A DNA stretch of 64,000 nucleotides. Origin: Hephaestia sp. MAHUQ-44 (GTDB lineage: Bacteria > Pseudomonadota > Alphaproteobacteria > Sphingomonadales > Sphingomonadaceae). Shown piece after piece: positions 27,737 to 36,384 of the stretch. Under the pieces are notes generated by a model. The model was not told the DNA's origin. It made no database searches and was given only the letters and a program-made list of their open reading frames with translations. Location: NCBI RefSeq assembly GCF_023806085.1, contig NZ_JAMSLX010000015.1, positions 1 through 64,000 of the forward strand, given 5' to 3'. The stretch's first letter is position 1, and each line of letters begins with the position of its first letter. The translations under genes and the position numbers were made by a program.

Positions 27737-28768
27737 ATGAATGAAATGACGCCCATCACCACCACGATCAAGGATTGGGAATCGGATCAGGAGGTTCGCT
27801 GGTGCCCGGGGTGCGGCGATTACGCGATCCTCAAGGCCGTCCAGCGCACCTTGCCCGAGATCGGCGCCGATCCGGCCAGGACGGTGTTCGTGTCCGGTAT
27901 CGGCTGCTCGTCGCGTTTCCCTTATTATATGGAGACCTACGGCTTCCACACCATCCACGGTCGCGCGCCGGCGGTGGCGACGGGGGTCAAGCTCGCCAAT
28001 CCCAATCTCGATGTGTGGATCATCACCGGTGATGGCGATGCGCTGTCGATCGGCGGCAACCACACGATGCACCTGCTGCGGCGCAACCTCGATTGTCAGG
28101 TGCTGTTGTTCAACAACGAGATTTACGGTCTGACCAAGGGCCAATATTCACCCACCAGTCGCGTCGGTACGCGCTCGCCATCGACGCCGTTCGGCTCGAT
28201 CGACCGGCCCGCGCGGCCGTGCGCGTTTGCGCTTGGCTCGGGGGCGCGGTTCGTGGCGCGCGCGATCGACGTTCACAAGAACCTGCCCAAGGTGCTGAAG
28301 GCGGCGCATGCCCATAAGGGCACGGGGTTCATCGAGATTTTCCAGAATTGCATCGTCTATAACGACGACGTGTTCGCGCCCTTCACCGCCAAACCCAATG
28401 CGGCCGCCAATCAATTGTGGGTCGAGCATGGTGCACCCTTGCTGTTCGATGGCGGCACCAGGGGGCTGACGATGGATAGCGAGCATCTGACGCTCAAGGT
28501 TGTCGATGTCACGGATGGCGACTGGCAGGCCGCCGGGGTCATCGTCCACGACCAGACCAACCGCGGGCTGGCGCATATGCTGGTCGAGATGCCGGAGGCG
28601 GGCTTCCCGGTCGCGCTCGGTGTGCTTTACGATAGCCCTGCGCCGACCTTTGAAAGCGCCGTCGTCGAACAGAATCGCGCGGCGAGCGAGGGCAAGGTCG
28701 GCGATCTTCAGAAACTGCTCGCCAAGGGGCAGACCTGGCAGGTGGAGAAGGAGCCGCACCTGCTCTGA
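27737..28768 (+). CDS. 2-oxoacid:acceptor oxidoreductase, beta subunit (TPP-binding)
   Basis: 343 residues. Thiamine-diphosphate subunit partner of the preceding gene. It has WCPGCGDYAILKAVQ near the N terminus and the TPP/Mg motif GDGDALSIGGNH...NN (IITGDGDALSIGG, VLLFNNEIYG). The KGQYSPTSR segment is typical of KorB-type beta subunits. Start 27737 is set by GGAGAAG upstream and by homology; the frame runs open to 27575 across the repeat. The enzyme is oxygen-sensitive in many bacteria yet is common in aerobic alphaproteobacteria. Confidence 0.92.
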   Translation: MNEMTPITTTIKDWESDQEVRWCPGCGDYAILKAVQRTLPEIGADPARTVFVSGIGCSSRFPYYMETYGFHTIHGRAPAVATGVKLANPNLDVWIITGDGDALSIGGNHTMHLLRRNLDCQVLLFNNEIYGLTKGQYSPTSRVGTRSPSTPFGSIDRPARPCAFALGSGARFVARAIDVHKNLPKVLKAAHAHKGTGFIEIFQNCIVYNDDVFAPFTAKPNAAANQLWVEHGAPLLFDGGTRGLTMDSEHLTLKVVDVTDGDWQAAGVIVHDQTNRGLAHMLVEMPEAGFPVALGVLYDSPAPTFESAVVEQNRAASEGKVGDLQKLLAKGQTWQVEKEPHLL

Positions 28769-28780
28769 GCGGTGCCGACG

Positions 28781-29494
28781 TTACCCGTCGATCCGCTCGA
28801 AATGGCCCGAGTCGAAACCGGTGATCGCCAGCGCGGCGATGCGCGCGCCCACGACATCGGGTGATTTGAGCGTTGCCGGATCTTCGCCGGGAAAGGCGTG
28901 CTCGCGCATCTTGGTGCGGGTTGCGCCGGGGTCGATGATCGCGGTGCGGATCTTGCTGACATTCCCGACCTCGTCGCCATAGGCCGAAACGAGATTCTCG
29001 AACGCGGCCTTCGAGGCGCCGTACATCCCCCAGAAAGCGCGCGGATTGCGCGCGACCGACGAGGTGAGCGCGATCACCCGCGCATCATTCGATGCACGCA
29101 TCATTGGATCGAACGCCGCCAGCAGCGCGGCCTGCGCGCTGATGTTGAGCGTCAGCACCTTGGCCAGTTCGCGGGCGTCGAACGCGGGGACGGCGGCGAG
29201 CGTGCCCAGCATCGCGGCATTGAGCACGAGGATATCGAGCGCCTGCCAACGCTCGCCGAGCGCGGTGGCAAGGCGGGCGATGCTGTCGTTCTGGGCGAGA
29301 TCGAGCGGCGCGATCGTCGCGCTGCCGCCGGCGGCGAAGATCGCTTCCTCGACCTGCTCGAGGTCGCTCGCGGTGCGCGCGGTGAGGACGACGTGCGCCC
29401 CTTGCGCGGCGAGCGCCTTGGCGGTGGCGGCACCGATCCCGCGGCTGGCGCCGGTGACGAGCGCAAGGCGCCCCGAAAGAGCTTGGTCAGTCAT
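28781..29494 (-). CDS. Short-chain dehydrogenase/reductase
   Basis: 237 residues. Classic SDR: cofactor loop VTGASRGIGAATA, the LNAAM strand in the NNAG position, catalytic Ser in ALTSSVARN and YGASK as the Tyr-Lys pair. The cytosolic substrate is unknown. It ends 13 bases from the convergent oxidoreductase gene and starts 14 bases downstream of the purF stop on the same strand, so it is probably cotranscribed with purF, an arrangement seen in sphingomonads. Confidence 0.88.
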   Translation of the reverse strand: MTDQALSGRLALVTGASRGIGAATAKALAAQGAHVVLTARTASDLEQVEEAIFAAGGSATIAPLDLAQNDSIARLATALGERWQALDILVLNAAMLGTLAAVPAFDARELAKVLTLNISAQAALLAAFDPMMRASNDARVIALTSSVARNPRAFWGMYGASKAAFENLVSAYGDEVGNVSKIRTAIIDPGATRTKMREHAFPGEDPATLKSPDVVGARIAALAITGFDSGHFERIDG

Positions 29495-29507
29495 TAGGTT
29501 ATCCGCT

Positions 29508-30968
29508 TTAGTTCACGCGCTCTGCGAGCAACGCAAATTGATCGACCTCCACCGCGTCATCCTGATCGGTGAGCGATGTCGGGTAATCGCCGGTGAAGCA
29601 GGCGTCGCAATGCGAGGGCAGGATATCGGCACGATGCGTCTCGCCGAGCGCCTTGTAGAGCCCGTCGATCGACACGAACGCGAGGCTGTCGGCCTGGATA
29701 TATTTGCTCATTTCCGCCAGATTCATCTTGGCGGCGAGCAGCTTGGCGCGCTCGGGGGTGTCGACGCCGTAGAAGCACGAATGCCGGGTCGGCGGGCTCG
29801 CGATGCGCATATGCACCTCGGCCGCGCCCGCTTCGCGCATCATCTGGACGATCTTGAGGCTGGTCGTGCCGCGGACGATCGAATCGTCGATCAGCACGAC
29901 GCGCTGCCCCGCGATCAGCGTACGGTTCGCGTTATGTTTGAGTTTGACACCGAGGTGGCGGACCTTGTCGCCGGGCTGGATGAAGGTGCGGCCGACATAA
30001 TGCGACCGGATGATCCCGAGTTCGAACGGAATCCCCGATTCCTGCGCATAGCCGATCGCGGCGGGCACGCCCGAATCGGGTACCGGGATGACCAGATCGG
30101 CCTCGACCGGGTTCTCGATCGCCAGTTGCGCGCCGATCGCCTTGCGCACCGAATAGATCGAGCGATCATCGGCGATCGAATCGGGGCGCGAGAAATAGAC
30201 ATATTCGAAGATGCACGGCCGTGCCGGCAGCCTGGCGAACGGATGGATCGACCGCATCGACTCGCCCTGAACGACGATCAACTCGCCGGGTTCGACCTCG
30301 CGTTCGAAGCTCGCACCAACGACATCGAGCGCCACGGTTTCGGACGCGAAGATGACGGCTTCCCCCAGGCGCCCCATCACGAGCGGCCGGATGCCGAGCG
30401 GATCGCGGCAGGCGATCATGCCTTCGGGGGTCATCGCGATCAGCGAATAGGCGCCCTCGACGCGCTTCAGCGCATCGATGAACTTGTCGAGCAGGGTGCG
30501 GTAGCTCGAGGTCGCGACGAGATGGATGATCGTCTCGGTATCCGAGGTCGACTGGAAGATCGAGCCCGAGCGAACCAGATCGCGCCGCAACCGCATCGCG
30601 TTGGAAAGGTTGCCGTTATGTGCGATCGCGAAACCGCCGGTGGCGAGATCGGCGTAGAGCGGCTGGACGTTGCGCAGCGCGGTTTCGCCGGTCGTCGAAT
30701 AGCGGACATGCCCCATTGCGACGTTGCCGGGCAGCGCGCGGATGACGTCGTCCTTGTCGAAATTGCCCGCGACGTGCCCCATCGCGCGATGCGTGTGGAA
30801 GTGGGCGCCATCGAAGCTGGTGATGCCGGCGGCCTCCTGCCCGCGATGCTGGAGGGCATGAAGCCCGAGCGCGACGAGCGCGGCAGCCGAATCGGCCGCG
30901 CCCGAAACGCCGAAAACGCCACACTCTTCGCGCAGCTTGTCGTCATCGAATGGATTGGTGGTCAGCAT
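29508..30968 (-). CDS. purF: Amidophosphoribosyltransferase
   Basis: 486 residues. First committed step of purine synthesis: PRPP plus glutamine gives phosphoribosylamine. The N-terminal nucleophile is Cys16 in REECGVFGVSG, exposed after removal of a 15-residue propeptide. The PRPP site VVLIDDSIVRGTTS is present. Cys residues in PCIFEYVYFSRP, HSCFYGVDTP and DACFTGDYPT match the [4Fe-4S] Bacillus-type enzyme rather than the E. coli type. Start 30968 is chosen by homology; the long upstream open frame lies in the divergent region. Confidence 0.96.
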   Translation of the reverse strand: MLTTNPFDDDKLREECGVFGVSGAADSAAALVALGLHALQHRGQEAAGITSFDGAHFHTHRAMGHVAGNFDKDDVIRALPGNVAMGHVRYSTTGETALRNVQPLYADLATGGFAIAHNGNLSNAMRLRRDLVRSGSIFQSTSDTETIIHLVATSSYRTLLDKFIDALKRVEGAYSLIAMTPEGMIACRDPLGIRPLVMGRLGEAVIFASETVALDVVGASFEREVEPGELIVVQGESMRSIHPFARLPARPCIFEYVYFSRPDSIADDRSIYSVRKAIGAQLAIENPVEADLVIPVPDSGVPAAIGYAQESGIPFELGIIRSHYVGRTFIQPGDKVRHLGVKLKHNANRTLIAGQRVVLIDDSIVRGTTSLKIVQMMREAGAAEVHMRIASPPTRHSCFYGVDTPERAKLLAAKMNLAEMSKYIQADSLAFVSIDGLYKALGETHRADILPSHCDACFTGDYPTSLTDQDDAVEVDQFALLAERVN

Positions 30969-31108
30969 TGCCGCCCTAAGGGTTGCCGGTGGCCGCCATA
31001 TAGGAGCTGACCCCGCGTTTGTCGCCCTTTGTCTTACAATTGTCATTCGCCGTCGAACCAACCCCGCCGCCGCCCGTTGGAATCGCCGGCAATCGCAGGA
31101 GAAGGACG

Positions 31109-31357
31109 ATGGCAAAGGCCCAAGGATCGCGCGTGAAAGACGCCAAACTTTATGAGGATTTGCGCCGCGAAGGCGCGTCGAAGGAGAAAGCGGCGCGAAT
31201 CGCGAACGCCAAAGCGGCCGGCACGCTCGACCGCAACAGCACGCATCTCGAGAACCGCACCAGAGCGGCATTGTACCGCGAAGCGCGGGCAATCGGGATC
31301 GCGGGACGATCGACCATGACCAAGGAGCAATTGATCGCCGCGATTCGGCACCGGTGA
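31109..31357 (+). CDS. Small conserved protein with Rho N-domain-like tail
   Basis: 82 residues, basic. Begins MAKAQGSRVKDAKLYEDLRREGASKEKAARIAN and ends TMTKEQLIAAIRHR, the helix motif of Rho-termination-factor N-terminal/SAP-like domains. Similar small proteins in alphaproteobacteria are annotated as plasmid-stabilisation-like or DUF7218; function unknown. AGGAGAAGGACG gives a strong ribosome site for the ATG at 31109. Divergent from purF. Confidence 0.8.
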   Translation: MAKAQGSRVKDAKLYEDLRREGASKEKAARIANAKAAGTLDRNSTHLENRTRAALYREARAIGIAGRSTMTKEQLIAAIRHR

Positions 31358-31476
31358 AGAGCGTCGCGCTGCCGCTGTCGTCACGCCGGGGCACCCCGTC
31401 GTCCGCCGGATGAGCACCGTGCTGCCGTGGCGCGCGAGGGATGATCGAAAGTTCCGAAGGTTCCGGGAAAACGACA

Positions 31477-31890
31477 TCAACGCGGCTCGAAGCGCGATGC
31501 GGGCACGCCGTAGCAGGCAGCAAAGAGCAGCCGGTTGTCGACGCGATGGCGGTGGCCGACGATCTGGCCGTTGCGCCGCACCGGGGACCACCAGCCGTCG
31601 CGCCCGCGCCGCACGGCTTCATCGCGTGCTTCCATCTTGCCCTGCCAGAGCGCGGCATCCCAGGCACGGACGAATCCGTCCGCCCCGGTTCGTTTGCGGA
31701 GACGGTTGGCCGATTGCGGTGTCATGCCCACCGCCCGCGCGGCCGCCGCGACGCCGCCGTGGCACGCCAGGCTGGCGATAAAGGCGCGTTGACGCGCGGG
31801 CGTCCAGCCGTCGCGGCGGGACGACGCGCTGGGGACGGGGGCGAAATCGAACGGATCGTCGCCGTCGTCGGAAAGATCGGGGTCGCTCAT
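31477..31890 (-). CDS. Helix-turn-helix protein, sphingomonad-type hypothetical
   Basis: 137 residues. An acidic N terminus (MSDPDLSDDGDDPFDF) is followed by WTPARQRAFIASLACHGGV and a helix-turn-helix-like AAAARAVGMTPQSANRLRKR at about 45-65. A Trp/Arg-rich C-terminal part follows (GWWSPVRRNGQIVGHRHR). It may bind DNA; targets unknown. Start 31890 is picked because the frame upstream (to 32106) runs antisense to hisI. Divergent from hisI with about 100 bases between. Confidence 0.72.
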   Translation of the reverse strand: MSDPDLSDDGDDPFDFAPVPSASSRRDGWTPARQRAFIASLACHGGVAAAARAVGMTPQSANRLRKRTGADGFVRAWDAALWQGKMEARDEAVRRGRDGWWSPVRRNGQIVGHRHRVDNRLLFAACYGVPASRFEPR

Positions 31891-31990
31891 CGACCAGTAT
31901 ATGCCGCATCCGCCGGGTTGTAGGACAGCAATTTTTCGACGGCGTGGCGGTGGGGTGACGCACGCGCCTGCTTCGGTATAGCAAGGCGCC

Positions 31991-32353
31991 ATGACCGATA
32001 CGCGCGACACCGGGCTGACGCTCGATCCGAAATATGATGCCAACGGGCTGATCACGGCGATCGTGACCGATGCGGCGGACGGCACGCTGCTGATGGTGGC
32101 GCACATGAATGCCGAGGCGCTGGCCCGGACCCGCGAGACCGGCGAGGCGCATTTCTGGTCGCGCAGCCGGGCGCGGCTGTGGAAGAAGGGCGAAAGCTCG
32201 GGCCATGTGTTGCGGGTGCGCGAGCTGCGGATCGATTGCGATCAGGACGCCTTGTGGGTGATCGCCGAGCCCGCCGGGCCCGCCTGCCACACCGGCCAGC
32301 GCACATGCTTTTTCCGTCGTATCGAGGGTGACGCCCTCGCACCCGTCGAATGA
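31991..32353 (+). CDS. hisI: Phosphoribosyl-AMP cyclohydrolase
   Basis: 120 residues, single-domain HisI (not fused to HisE). Opens the purine ring of PR-AMP in histidine synthesis. Conserved signature: [30 protein letters not shown] and the zinc/metal ligands Cys83 (IDCDQDAL), Cys99 and Cys106 ([13 protein letters not shown]). Its stop overlaps the start of the next gene by 4 bases. Other his genes are not in the window. Confidence 0.96.
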   Translation: MTDTRDTGLTLDPKYDANGLITAIVTDAADGTLLMVAHMNAEALARTRETGEAHFWSRSRARLWKKGESSGHVLRVRELRIDCDQDALWVIAEPAGPACHTGQRTCFFRRIEGDALAPVE

Positions 32354-32853
32354 GGTTATGGCCGGTCATCGCGCTGGCCGTGCTCGCGGGTTGCTCCGGC
32401 GGGGCGGGCGATGACAGGGTGGCCACGAATGGCACAAGCGACCTCGAAGCGGCGGCGATCGCGGCGGGGGTGATCGCCGATCCCAACAGCACCGATCCCA
32501 CCGGCCTCTATGCGCGCGATACCGATCGGATCTGCGTGCTGCCGGCGGCCGAGGATTTCACGATCGGCATCGACATGGATTATGGCGACGGCCAGCATTG
32601 CAGCGCCTCGGGCACCGCGCGCCGCCACGGCGAGACGCTGCGGATCAGTTTTGACGGCAAGCAGCCTTGCGCGTTCGAGGCGCGCTTCGAGGGCGATCGG
32701 ATCGTCCTGCCCGGAACCTTGCCTGCGGGGTGCACCAATTATTGCACCGGTCGCGCGTCGTTGGCCGGTGTCGAGGTCGATCGGCTGAGCGATTCCGCCG
32801 CCGAGGCACGCGCGATGCGCGATGCGCGCGGGCGGCTGCTGTGCGGGGCGTGA
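32350..32853 (+). CDS. Small lipoprotein, unknown function
   Basis: 167 residues. Lipoprotein signal [15 protein letters not shown] gives a lipidated Cys15. The mature domain has several Cys residues ([29 protein letters not shown]) and is probably disulphide-bonded in the periplasm. Overlaps hisI by ATGA, implying coupled translation, although no functional link is known. A family name could not be given. Confidence 0.78.
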   Translation: MRLWPVIALAVLAGCSGGAGDDRVATNGTSDLEAAAIAAGVIADPNSTDPTGLYARDTDRICVLPAAEDFTIGIDMDYGDGQHCSASGTARRHGETLRISFDGKQPCAFEARFEGDRIVLPGTLPAGCTNYCTGRASLAGVEVDRLSDSAAEARAMRDARGRLLCGA

Positions 32854-32861
32854 GCGGCGCT

Positions 32862-32900
32862 CGTTCAGGGCACCCGTTCAGGGCACTCGTTCAGGGCGCG
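32862..32900. repeat. Three tandem 13-bp repeats
   Basis: CGTTCAGGGCACC, CGTTCAGGGCACT and CGTTCAGGGCGCG lie head to tail at 32862, 32875 and 32888, in the gap between the lipoprotein gene and the methyltransferase gene. The 13-bp spacing is not an exact helical turn. Confidence 0.85.
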
Positions 32901-33022
32901 GGGCTGGGCAGGTATCGTCCCTTAGGGGATGTACCGGATAGAATTGGCGCGCGGACAAGCGGCATATCGTTTGCTGCACATCGGCATGCGGCATCGCCGG
33001 TGGCATGCGATGGAGGTCCGCG

Positions 33023-34087
33023 ATGGCCGAACTCGACGGCGACAAACTCAACCAGCTGGTGGGCAAGATGCTGGGCGATCTGGGCGGGGCGTATAGCGTG
33101 CCGACGGTACGGATCGGGCTCCGTCTCGGCCTGTTCGATGCGCTGCACACCGAAGGGCCGCTGACCGCCGACGACCTCGCCGCGCGGCTGCGGCTGGCGC
33201 CGCGGTACGTGCGCGAATGGGCGCTGGCGCAGGCGGCCAACGGCTATGTAACGATCGATCGCGCGACGCAGCGGTTCAGCCTCAGTCCCGAACAGGCGAT
33301 GATCTTCGCGATTCCGGACAGCCCGGTCTATCTCGAAGGCGCGTTCGATCTTGCGGCGGCGATGATCGAGGGCGAACCCAAGGTCGAGGCCGGTTTCCGC
33401 ACCGGCGAGGGGGTGGCGTGGGGCGACAGCGCGGGGTGCCTGTTCTGCGCGGTGGGGGCGTTCTTCCGGCCCGGTTATGTCAACGCGATCGTCCCGTCAT
33501 GGCTACCCGCGCTCGATGATGTGGTGCCGCGGCTCGAAGCGGGCGCCAAGGTCGCCGATATCGGGTGCGGCGTCGGGTTCTCGACCCTGCTCATGGCCGA
33601 GGCGTTTCCCAACAGCCGCTTCACCGGTTACGATTTCCACGCCCCCTCGATCGACGAGGCCAAGGCGCATGCCCGCGCCCATGGGCTGGGGGATCGGGTT
33701 GCCTTTTCAACAACGGTGGCGAAGGACATTGCCGAGCGCGATTTCGACCTCATCACGATGTTCGATTGTCTGCACGACATGGGCGATCCGCGTGGCTGTG
33801 CGCGCCACGTGCGCTCGCTGCTGGCCGACGACGGGGTGTGGATGATCGTCGAGCCGATCGCGGCCGACGAGCCCACGGCCGCGCTCGACAGCCCGGTGAC
33901 GCGGCTGTTCTACAATGCCTCGACGATGATCTGCGTGCCAACCTCCCTCGCGCAGGAAGTGGGCGAGGCGCTGGGCGCGCAGGCCGGCGAGCAGCGGCTT
34001 GCCGCATTGCTCGCCGAATCGGGGTTCAGCCGCGTGCGGCGGGCCTGCGAAGGCCCGTTCAACATGGTGCTCGACGCGCGCGCTTGA
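33023..34087 (+). CDS. SAM-dependent methyltransferase with N-terminal winged helix
   Basis: 354 residues. Residues about 20-90 form a winged-helix region (RIGLRLGLFDALHTEGPLTADDLAARL, then VREWALAQAANGYV). The Rossmann methyltransferase domain follows, with the SAM loop KVADIGCGVGFSTLLMAEAFP near 180 and FDLITMFDCLHDMGDP. Architecture matches the Rv2258c-like class; the substrate is unknown. Start 33023 has GGAGG 6 bases upstream. It precedes the MerR gene by about 50 bases. Confidence 0.87.
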   Translation: MAELDGDKLNQLVGKMLGDLGGAYSVPTVRIGLRLGLFDALHTEGPLTADDLAARLRLAPRYVREWALAQAANGYVTIDRATQRFSLSPEQAMIFAIPDSPVYLEGAFDLAAAMIEGEPKVEAGFRTGEGVAWGDSAGCLFCAVGAFFRPGYVNAIVPSWLPALDDVVPRLEAGAKVADIGCGVGFSTLLMAEAFPNSRFTGYDFHAPSIDEAKAHARAHGLGDRVAFSTTVAKDIAERDFDLITMFDCLHDMGDPRGCARHVRSLLADDGVWMIVEPIAADEPTAALDSPVTRLFYNASTMICVPTSLAQEVGEALGAQAGEQRLAALLAESGFSRVRRACEGPFNMVLDARA

Positions 34088-34103
34088 CGCGCGCGCGGCA
34101 AGG

Positions 34104-34138
34104 TTGACGTTTACGTAAGCTCGTTCTAGTTTCACGCT
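34104..34138 (+). promoter_or_regulatory. Promoter with LiuR-like operator; likely leaderless start
   Basis: TTGACG (34104-34109), a 17-base spacer and TAGTTT (34127-34132) place the expected transcription start at or within a base of the A of the ATG at 34139. The spacer holds TTTACGTAAGC, matching the ACGTTTACGTAA core known for LiuR sites of MerR regulators. No ribosome site precedes the ATG. Confidence 0.6.
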
Positions 34139-34567
34139 ATGCCCGTACTCGCCGCCTATGCGCCGATCGCGCCGCGACACGATCGCGATCATTTCTCCAT
34201 ATCGGACCTGTCGACCGAGTTCGATGTCACCCCGCGCGCGTTGCGCTTCTATGAGGACGAAGGGCTGATCGCCCCCGAGCGACGCGGCACGCAACGCATC
34301 TATTCGCACCGCGATCGAGCGCGGCTCGCGTGGATCCTGCGCGGCAAGCGCGTCGGCTTTTCGCTCGGCGAGATTCGCGAGATGATCGATCTCTACGATG
34401 TCGGCGATGGCCGCCGCGTCCAGCGCGACGTGACGATCGCGCGCTGCCGGGAGCGGATCGCGACGCTTCAGGCGCAGAAGCGCGACATCGATGCCGCGAT
34501 CGGCGAAATCGACGATTTCGTCACCATGCTCGAGCAATCGCGTGCCGCGCACCCAGCCAAGGACTGA
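34139..34567 (+). CDS. MerR-family regulator, LiuR type
   Basis: 142 residues. An N-terminal MerR winged helix (FSISDLSTEFDVTPRALRFYEDEGLIAPERRGTQRIY, about 18-55) is followed by the WILRGKRVGFSLGEIREMIDLY helix and a coiled-coil dimer helix. There is no Cys cluster, so it is not a metal or redox sensor of the CueR/SoxR kind. Members with this 'DRDHFSISDLSTEFDVTPR' start (LiuR) control branched-chain amino acid and acyl-CoA catabolism. The acyl-CoA dehydrogenase gene starts 6 bases after it. Confidence 0.88.
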   Translation: MPVLAAYAPIAPRHDRDHFSISDLSTEFDVTPRALRFYEDEGLIAPERRGTQRIYSHRDRARLAWILRGKRVGFSLGEIREMIDLYDVGDGRRVQRDVTIARCRERIATLQAQKRDIDAAIGEIDDFVTMLEQSRAAHPAKD

Positions 34568-34572
34568 TACCC

Positions 34573-36375
34573 ATGCCCCATTATATCCCGCCGGTGCGCG
34601 ATACGCGCTTCGTTCTCGAACATGTCGTCGGGCTGGGCGCGCACGCCAATTTGCCGGGGTTCGCCAACGCCACCCCCGACGTGGTCGATGCGGTGCTCGA
34701 CGAGGGCGGCAAGTTTGTCGCCGAAGTGCTGTTTCCGCTCAACCAGCCCGGCGATGCCGAAGGGTGCACGCGCCACGACGATGGCAGCGTGACGACGCCC
34801 GCCGGGTTCAAGGCGGCGTATGACCAGTTCGTCGATTCGGGCTGGGGCACGCTCTCGGCGCCGGAAGAGTTCGGCGGGCAGGCGATGCCGCACGTCGTCT
34901 CGACCGCGTTTCAGGAATATATGATTTCCTCGAACATGGCGTTCGCGATGTATCCGGGGCTGACCCATGGTGCGATCGCGGCCTTGCTGACCAAGGGAAC
35001 GCCCGAGCAGCAGCAGAAATACGTCCCCAACATGGTCTCGGGCAAATGGGGCGGGACGATGAACCTGACCGAGCCGCAATGCGGCACCGATCTGGGGCTG
35101 ATCCGGACCAGGGCGGAGCCGCAGGCGGACGGATCGTTCGCGATCACCGGGACCAAGATCTTCATCTCGTCGGGCGAGCACGATCTGACCGAGAACATCA
35201 TCCACCTCGTCCTCGCCAAGACGCCCGGCGCGCCCGACAGCTCCAAGGGTATCTCGCTGTTCGTGGTGCCCAAGTTCATCGTCAACGAGGATGGCTCGCT
35301 GGGCGCGCGCAACGCGGTGTCGTGCGGGTCGATCGAGCATAAGATGGGCATCCACGCCAATTCGACCTGCGTGATGAACTATGACGGCGCGACCGGTTGG
35401 CTCGTCGGCGAGGAGATGAAGGGGCTCGCGGCGATGTTCATCATGATGAACGCGGCGCGGCTGGGCGTCGGGCTGCAAGGGCTGGGGGTCGCCGAGGTCG
35501 CGTATCAGAACGCGGTCCAATACGCGAAGGACCGGCGGCAGGGCCGCGCGCTCACCGGGCCGGCCGAGCCAGGCGAAAAGGCCGATCCGCTGTTCGTCCA
35601 TCCCGATGTGCGGCGGATGCTGATGGATGCCAAGGCGACCATCGAGGGGCTCCGCGCCTTGTGCCTGTGGGCGGCGTTGCAGGTCGATCTGGAGCATGGC
35701 GCGGCAAGCGAGGAGGAACGGCAGACCGCTGCCGATCTGGTCGGGCTGCTGACCCCGGTCATCAAGGGCTATGGCACCGACAAGGGCTATGAGATCGCGA
35801 CCAACGCGCAGCAGGTCTATGGCGGACACGGCTACATCGTCGAATGGGGGATGGAGCAATATGTTCGCGATGCGCGGATCGCGATGATCTACGAAGGCAC
35901 CAACGGCGTGCAGGCGATGGATCTGGTCGGCCGCAAGCTGGCGCAGAACGGCGGCCGCGCGGTACAGGCGTTCTTCTCGCTCGTGGCCGAGGAAGCCGCC
36001 GCCGCCAAAAGCGACGAGGCGCTGGTCGGGATCGCGGGCAAGCTCGAGAAATCGCTCGGCGAACTGCAAGCGGCGACGATGTGGTTCATGGGGCAGGGGA
36101 TGCAGAACCCCAATCAGGTGGGTGCCGGCGCGCATCCCTATATGCACCTGATGGGGATCGTCGCGCTGGGGCTGATGTGGCTGCGCATGGCCAGGGCCGC
36201 GAGCGCGGGGCTGGCGGCGGGCGCCGAGGACAAGGCGTTCCTTGAGGCCAAGCTCGTCACCGCGCGTTATTTCGCCGATCGGATCATGCCCGAGGCGGGC
36301 GCGCTGCGGCGCAAGATCGAAGGCGGCAGCGAGGCGATGATGGCCTTGCCGCCGGAGATGTTCGCGGCGGGGTGA
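34573..36375 (+). CDS. Large acyl-CoA dehydrogenase (DmdC/AcdA type)
   Basis: 600 residues, longer than the usual 380. FAD enzyme that makes enoyl-CoA. Visible segments: NLTEPQCGTDLGLIRTRA, TKIFISSGEHDLTENI, GIHANSTCVMNYDGA and the catalytic base Glu441 in AMIYEGTNGVQAMD, plus a C-terminal helical extension (AQNGGRAVQAFFSLV...). This long subfamily acts on fatty acyl- or 3-methylmercaptopropionyl-CoA; the substrate is not certain. The start at 34573 is in the spacer after the MerR stop. Confidence 0.93.
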   Translation: MPHYIPPVRDTRFVLEHVVGLGAHANLPGFANATPDVVDAVLDEGGKFVAEVLFPLNQPGDAEGCTRHDDGSVTTPAGFKAAYDQFVDSGWGTLSAPEEFGGQAMPHVVSTAFQEYMISSNMAFAMYPGLTHGAIAALLTKGTPEQQQKYVPNMVSGKWGGTMNLTEPQCGTDLGLIRTRAEPQADGSFAITGTKIFISSGEHDLTENIIHLVLAKTPGAPDSSKGISLFVVPKFIVNEDGSLGARNAVSCGSIEHKMGIHANSTCVMNYDGATGWLVGEEMKGLAAMFIMMNAARLGVGLQGLGVAEVAYQNAVQYAKDRRQGRALTGPAEPGEKADPLFVHPDVRRMLMDAKATIEGLRALCLWAALQVDLEHGAASEEERQTAADLVGLLTPVIKGYGTDKGYEIATNAQQVYGGHGYIVEWGMEQYVRDARIAMIYEGTNGVQAMDLVGRKLAQNGGRAVQAFFSLVAEEAAAAKSDEALVGIAGKLEKSLGELQAATMWFMGQGMQNPNQVGAGAHPYMHLMGIVALGLMWLRMARAASAGLAAGAEDKAFLEAKLVTARYFADRIMPEAGALRRKIEGGSEAMMALPPEMFAAG

Positions 36376-36384
36376 CGGCCGCGA

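Noticed and set aside
30969..31667. N-terminal extension of the purF frame up to 31667.
   Set aside because: PurF has a short propeptide ending at the catalytic Cys. The extension runs antisense to the 82-residue gene at 31109 and has no PurF similarity.
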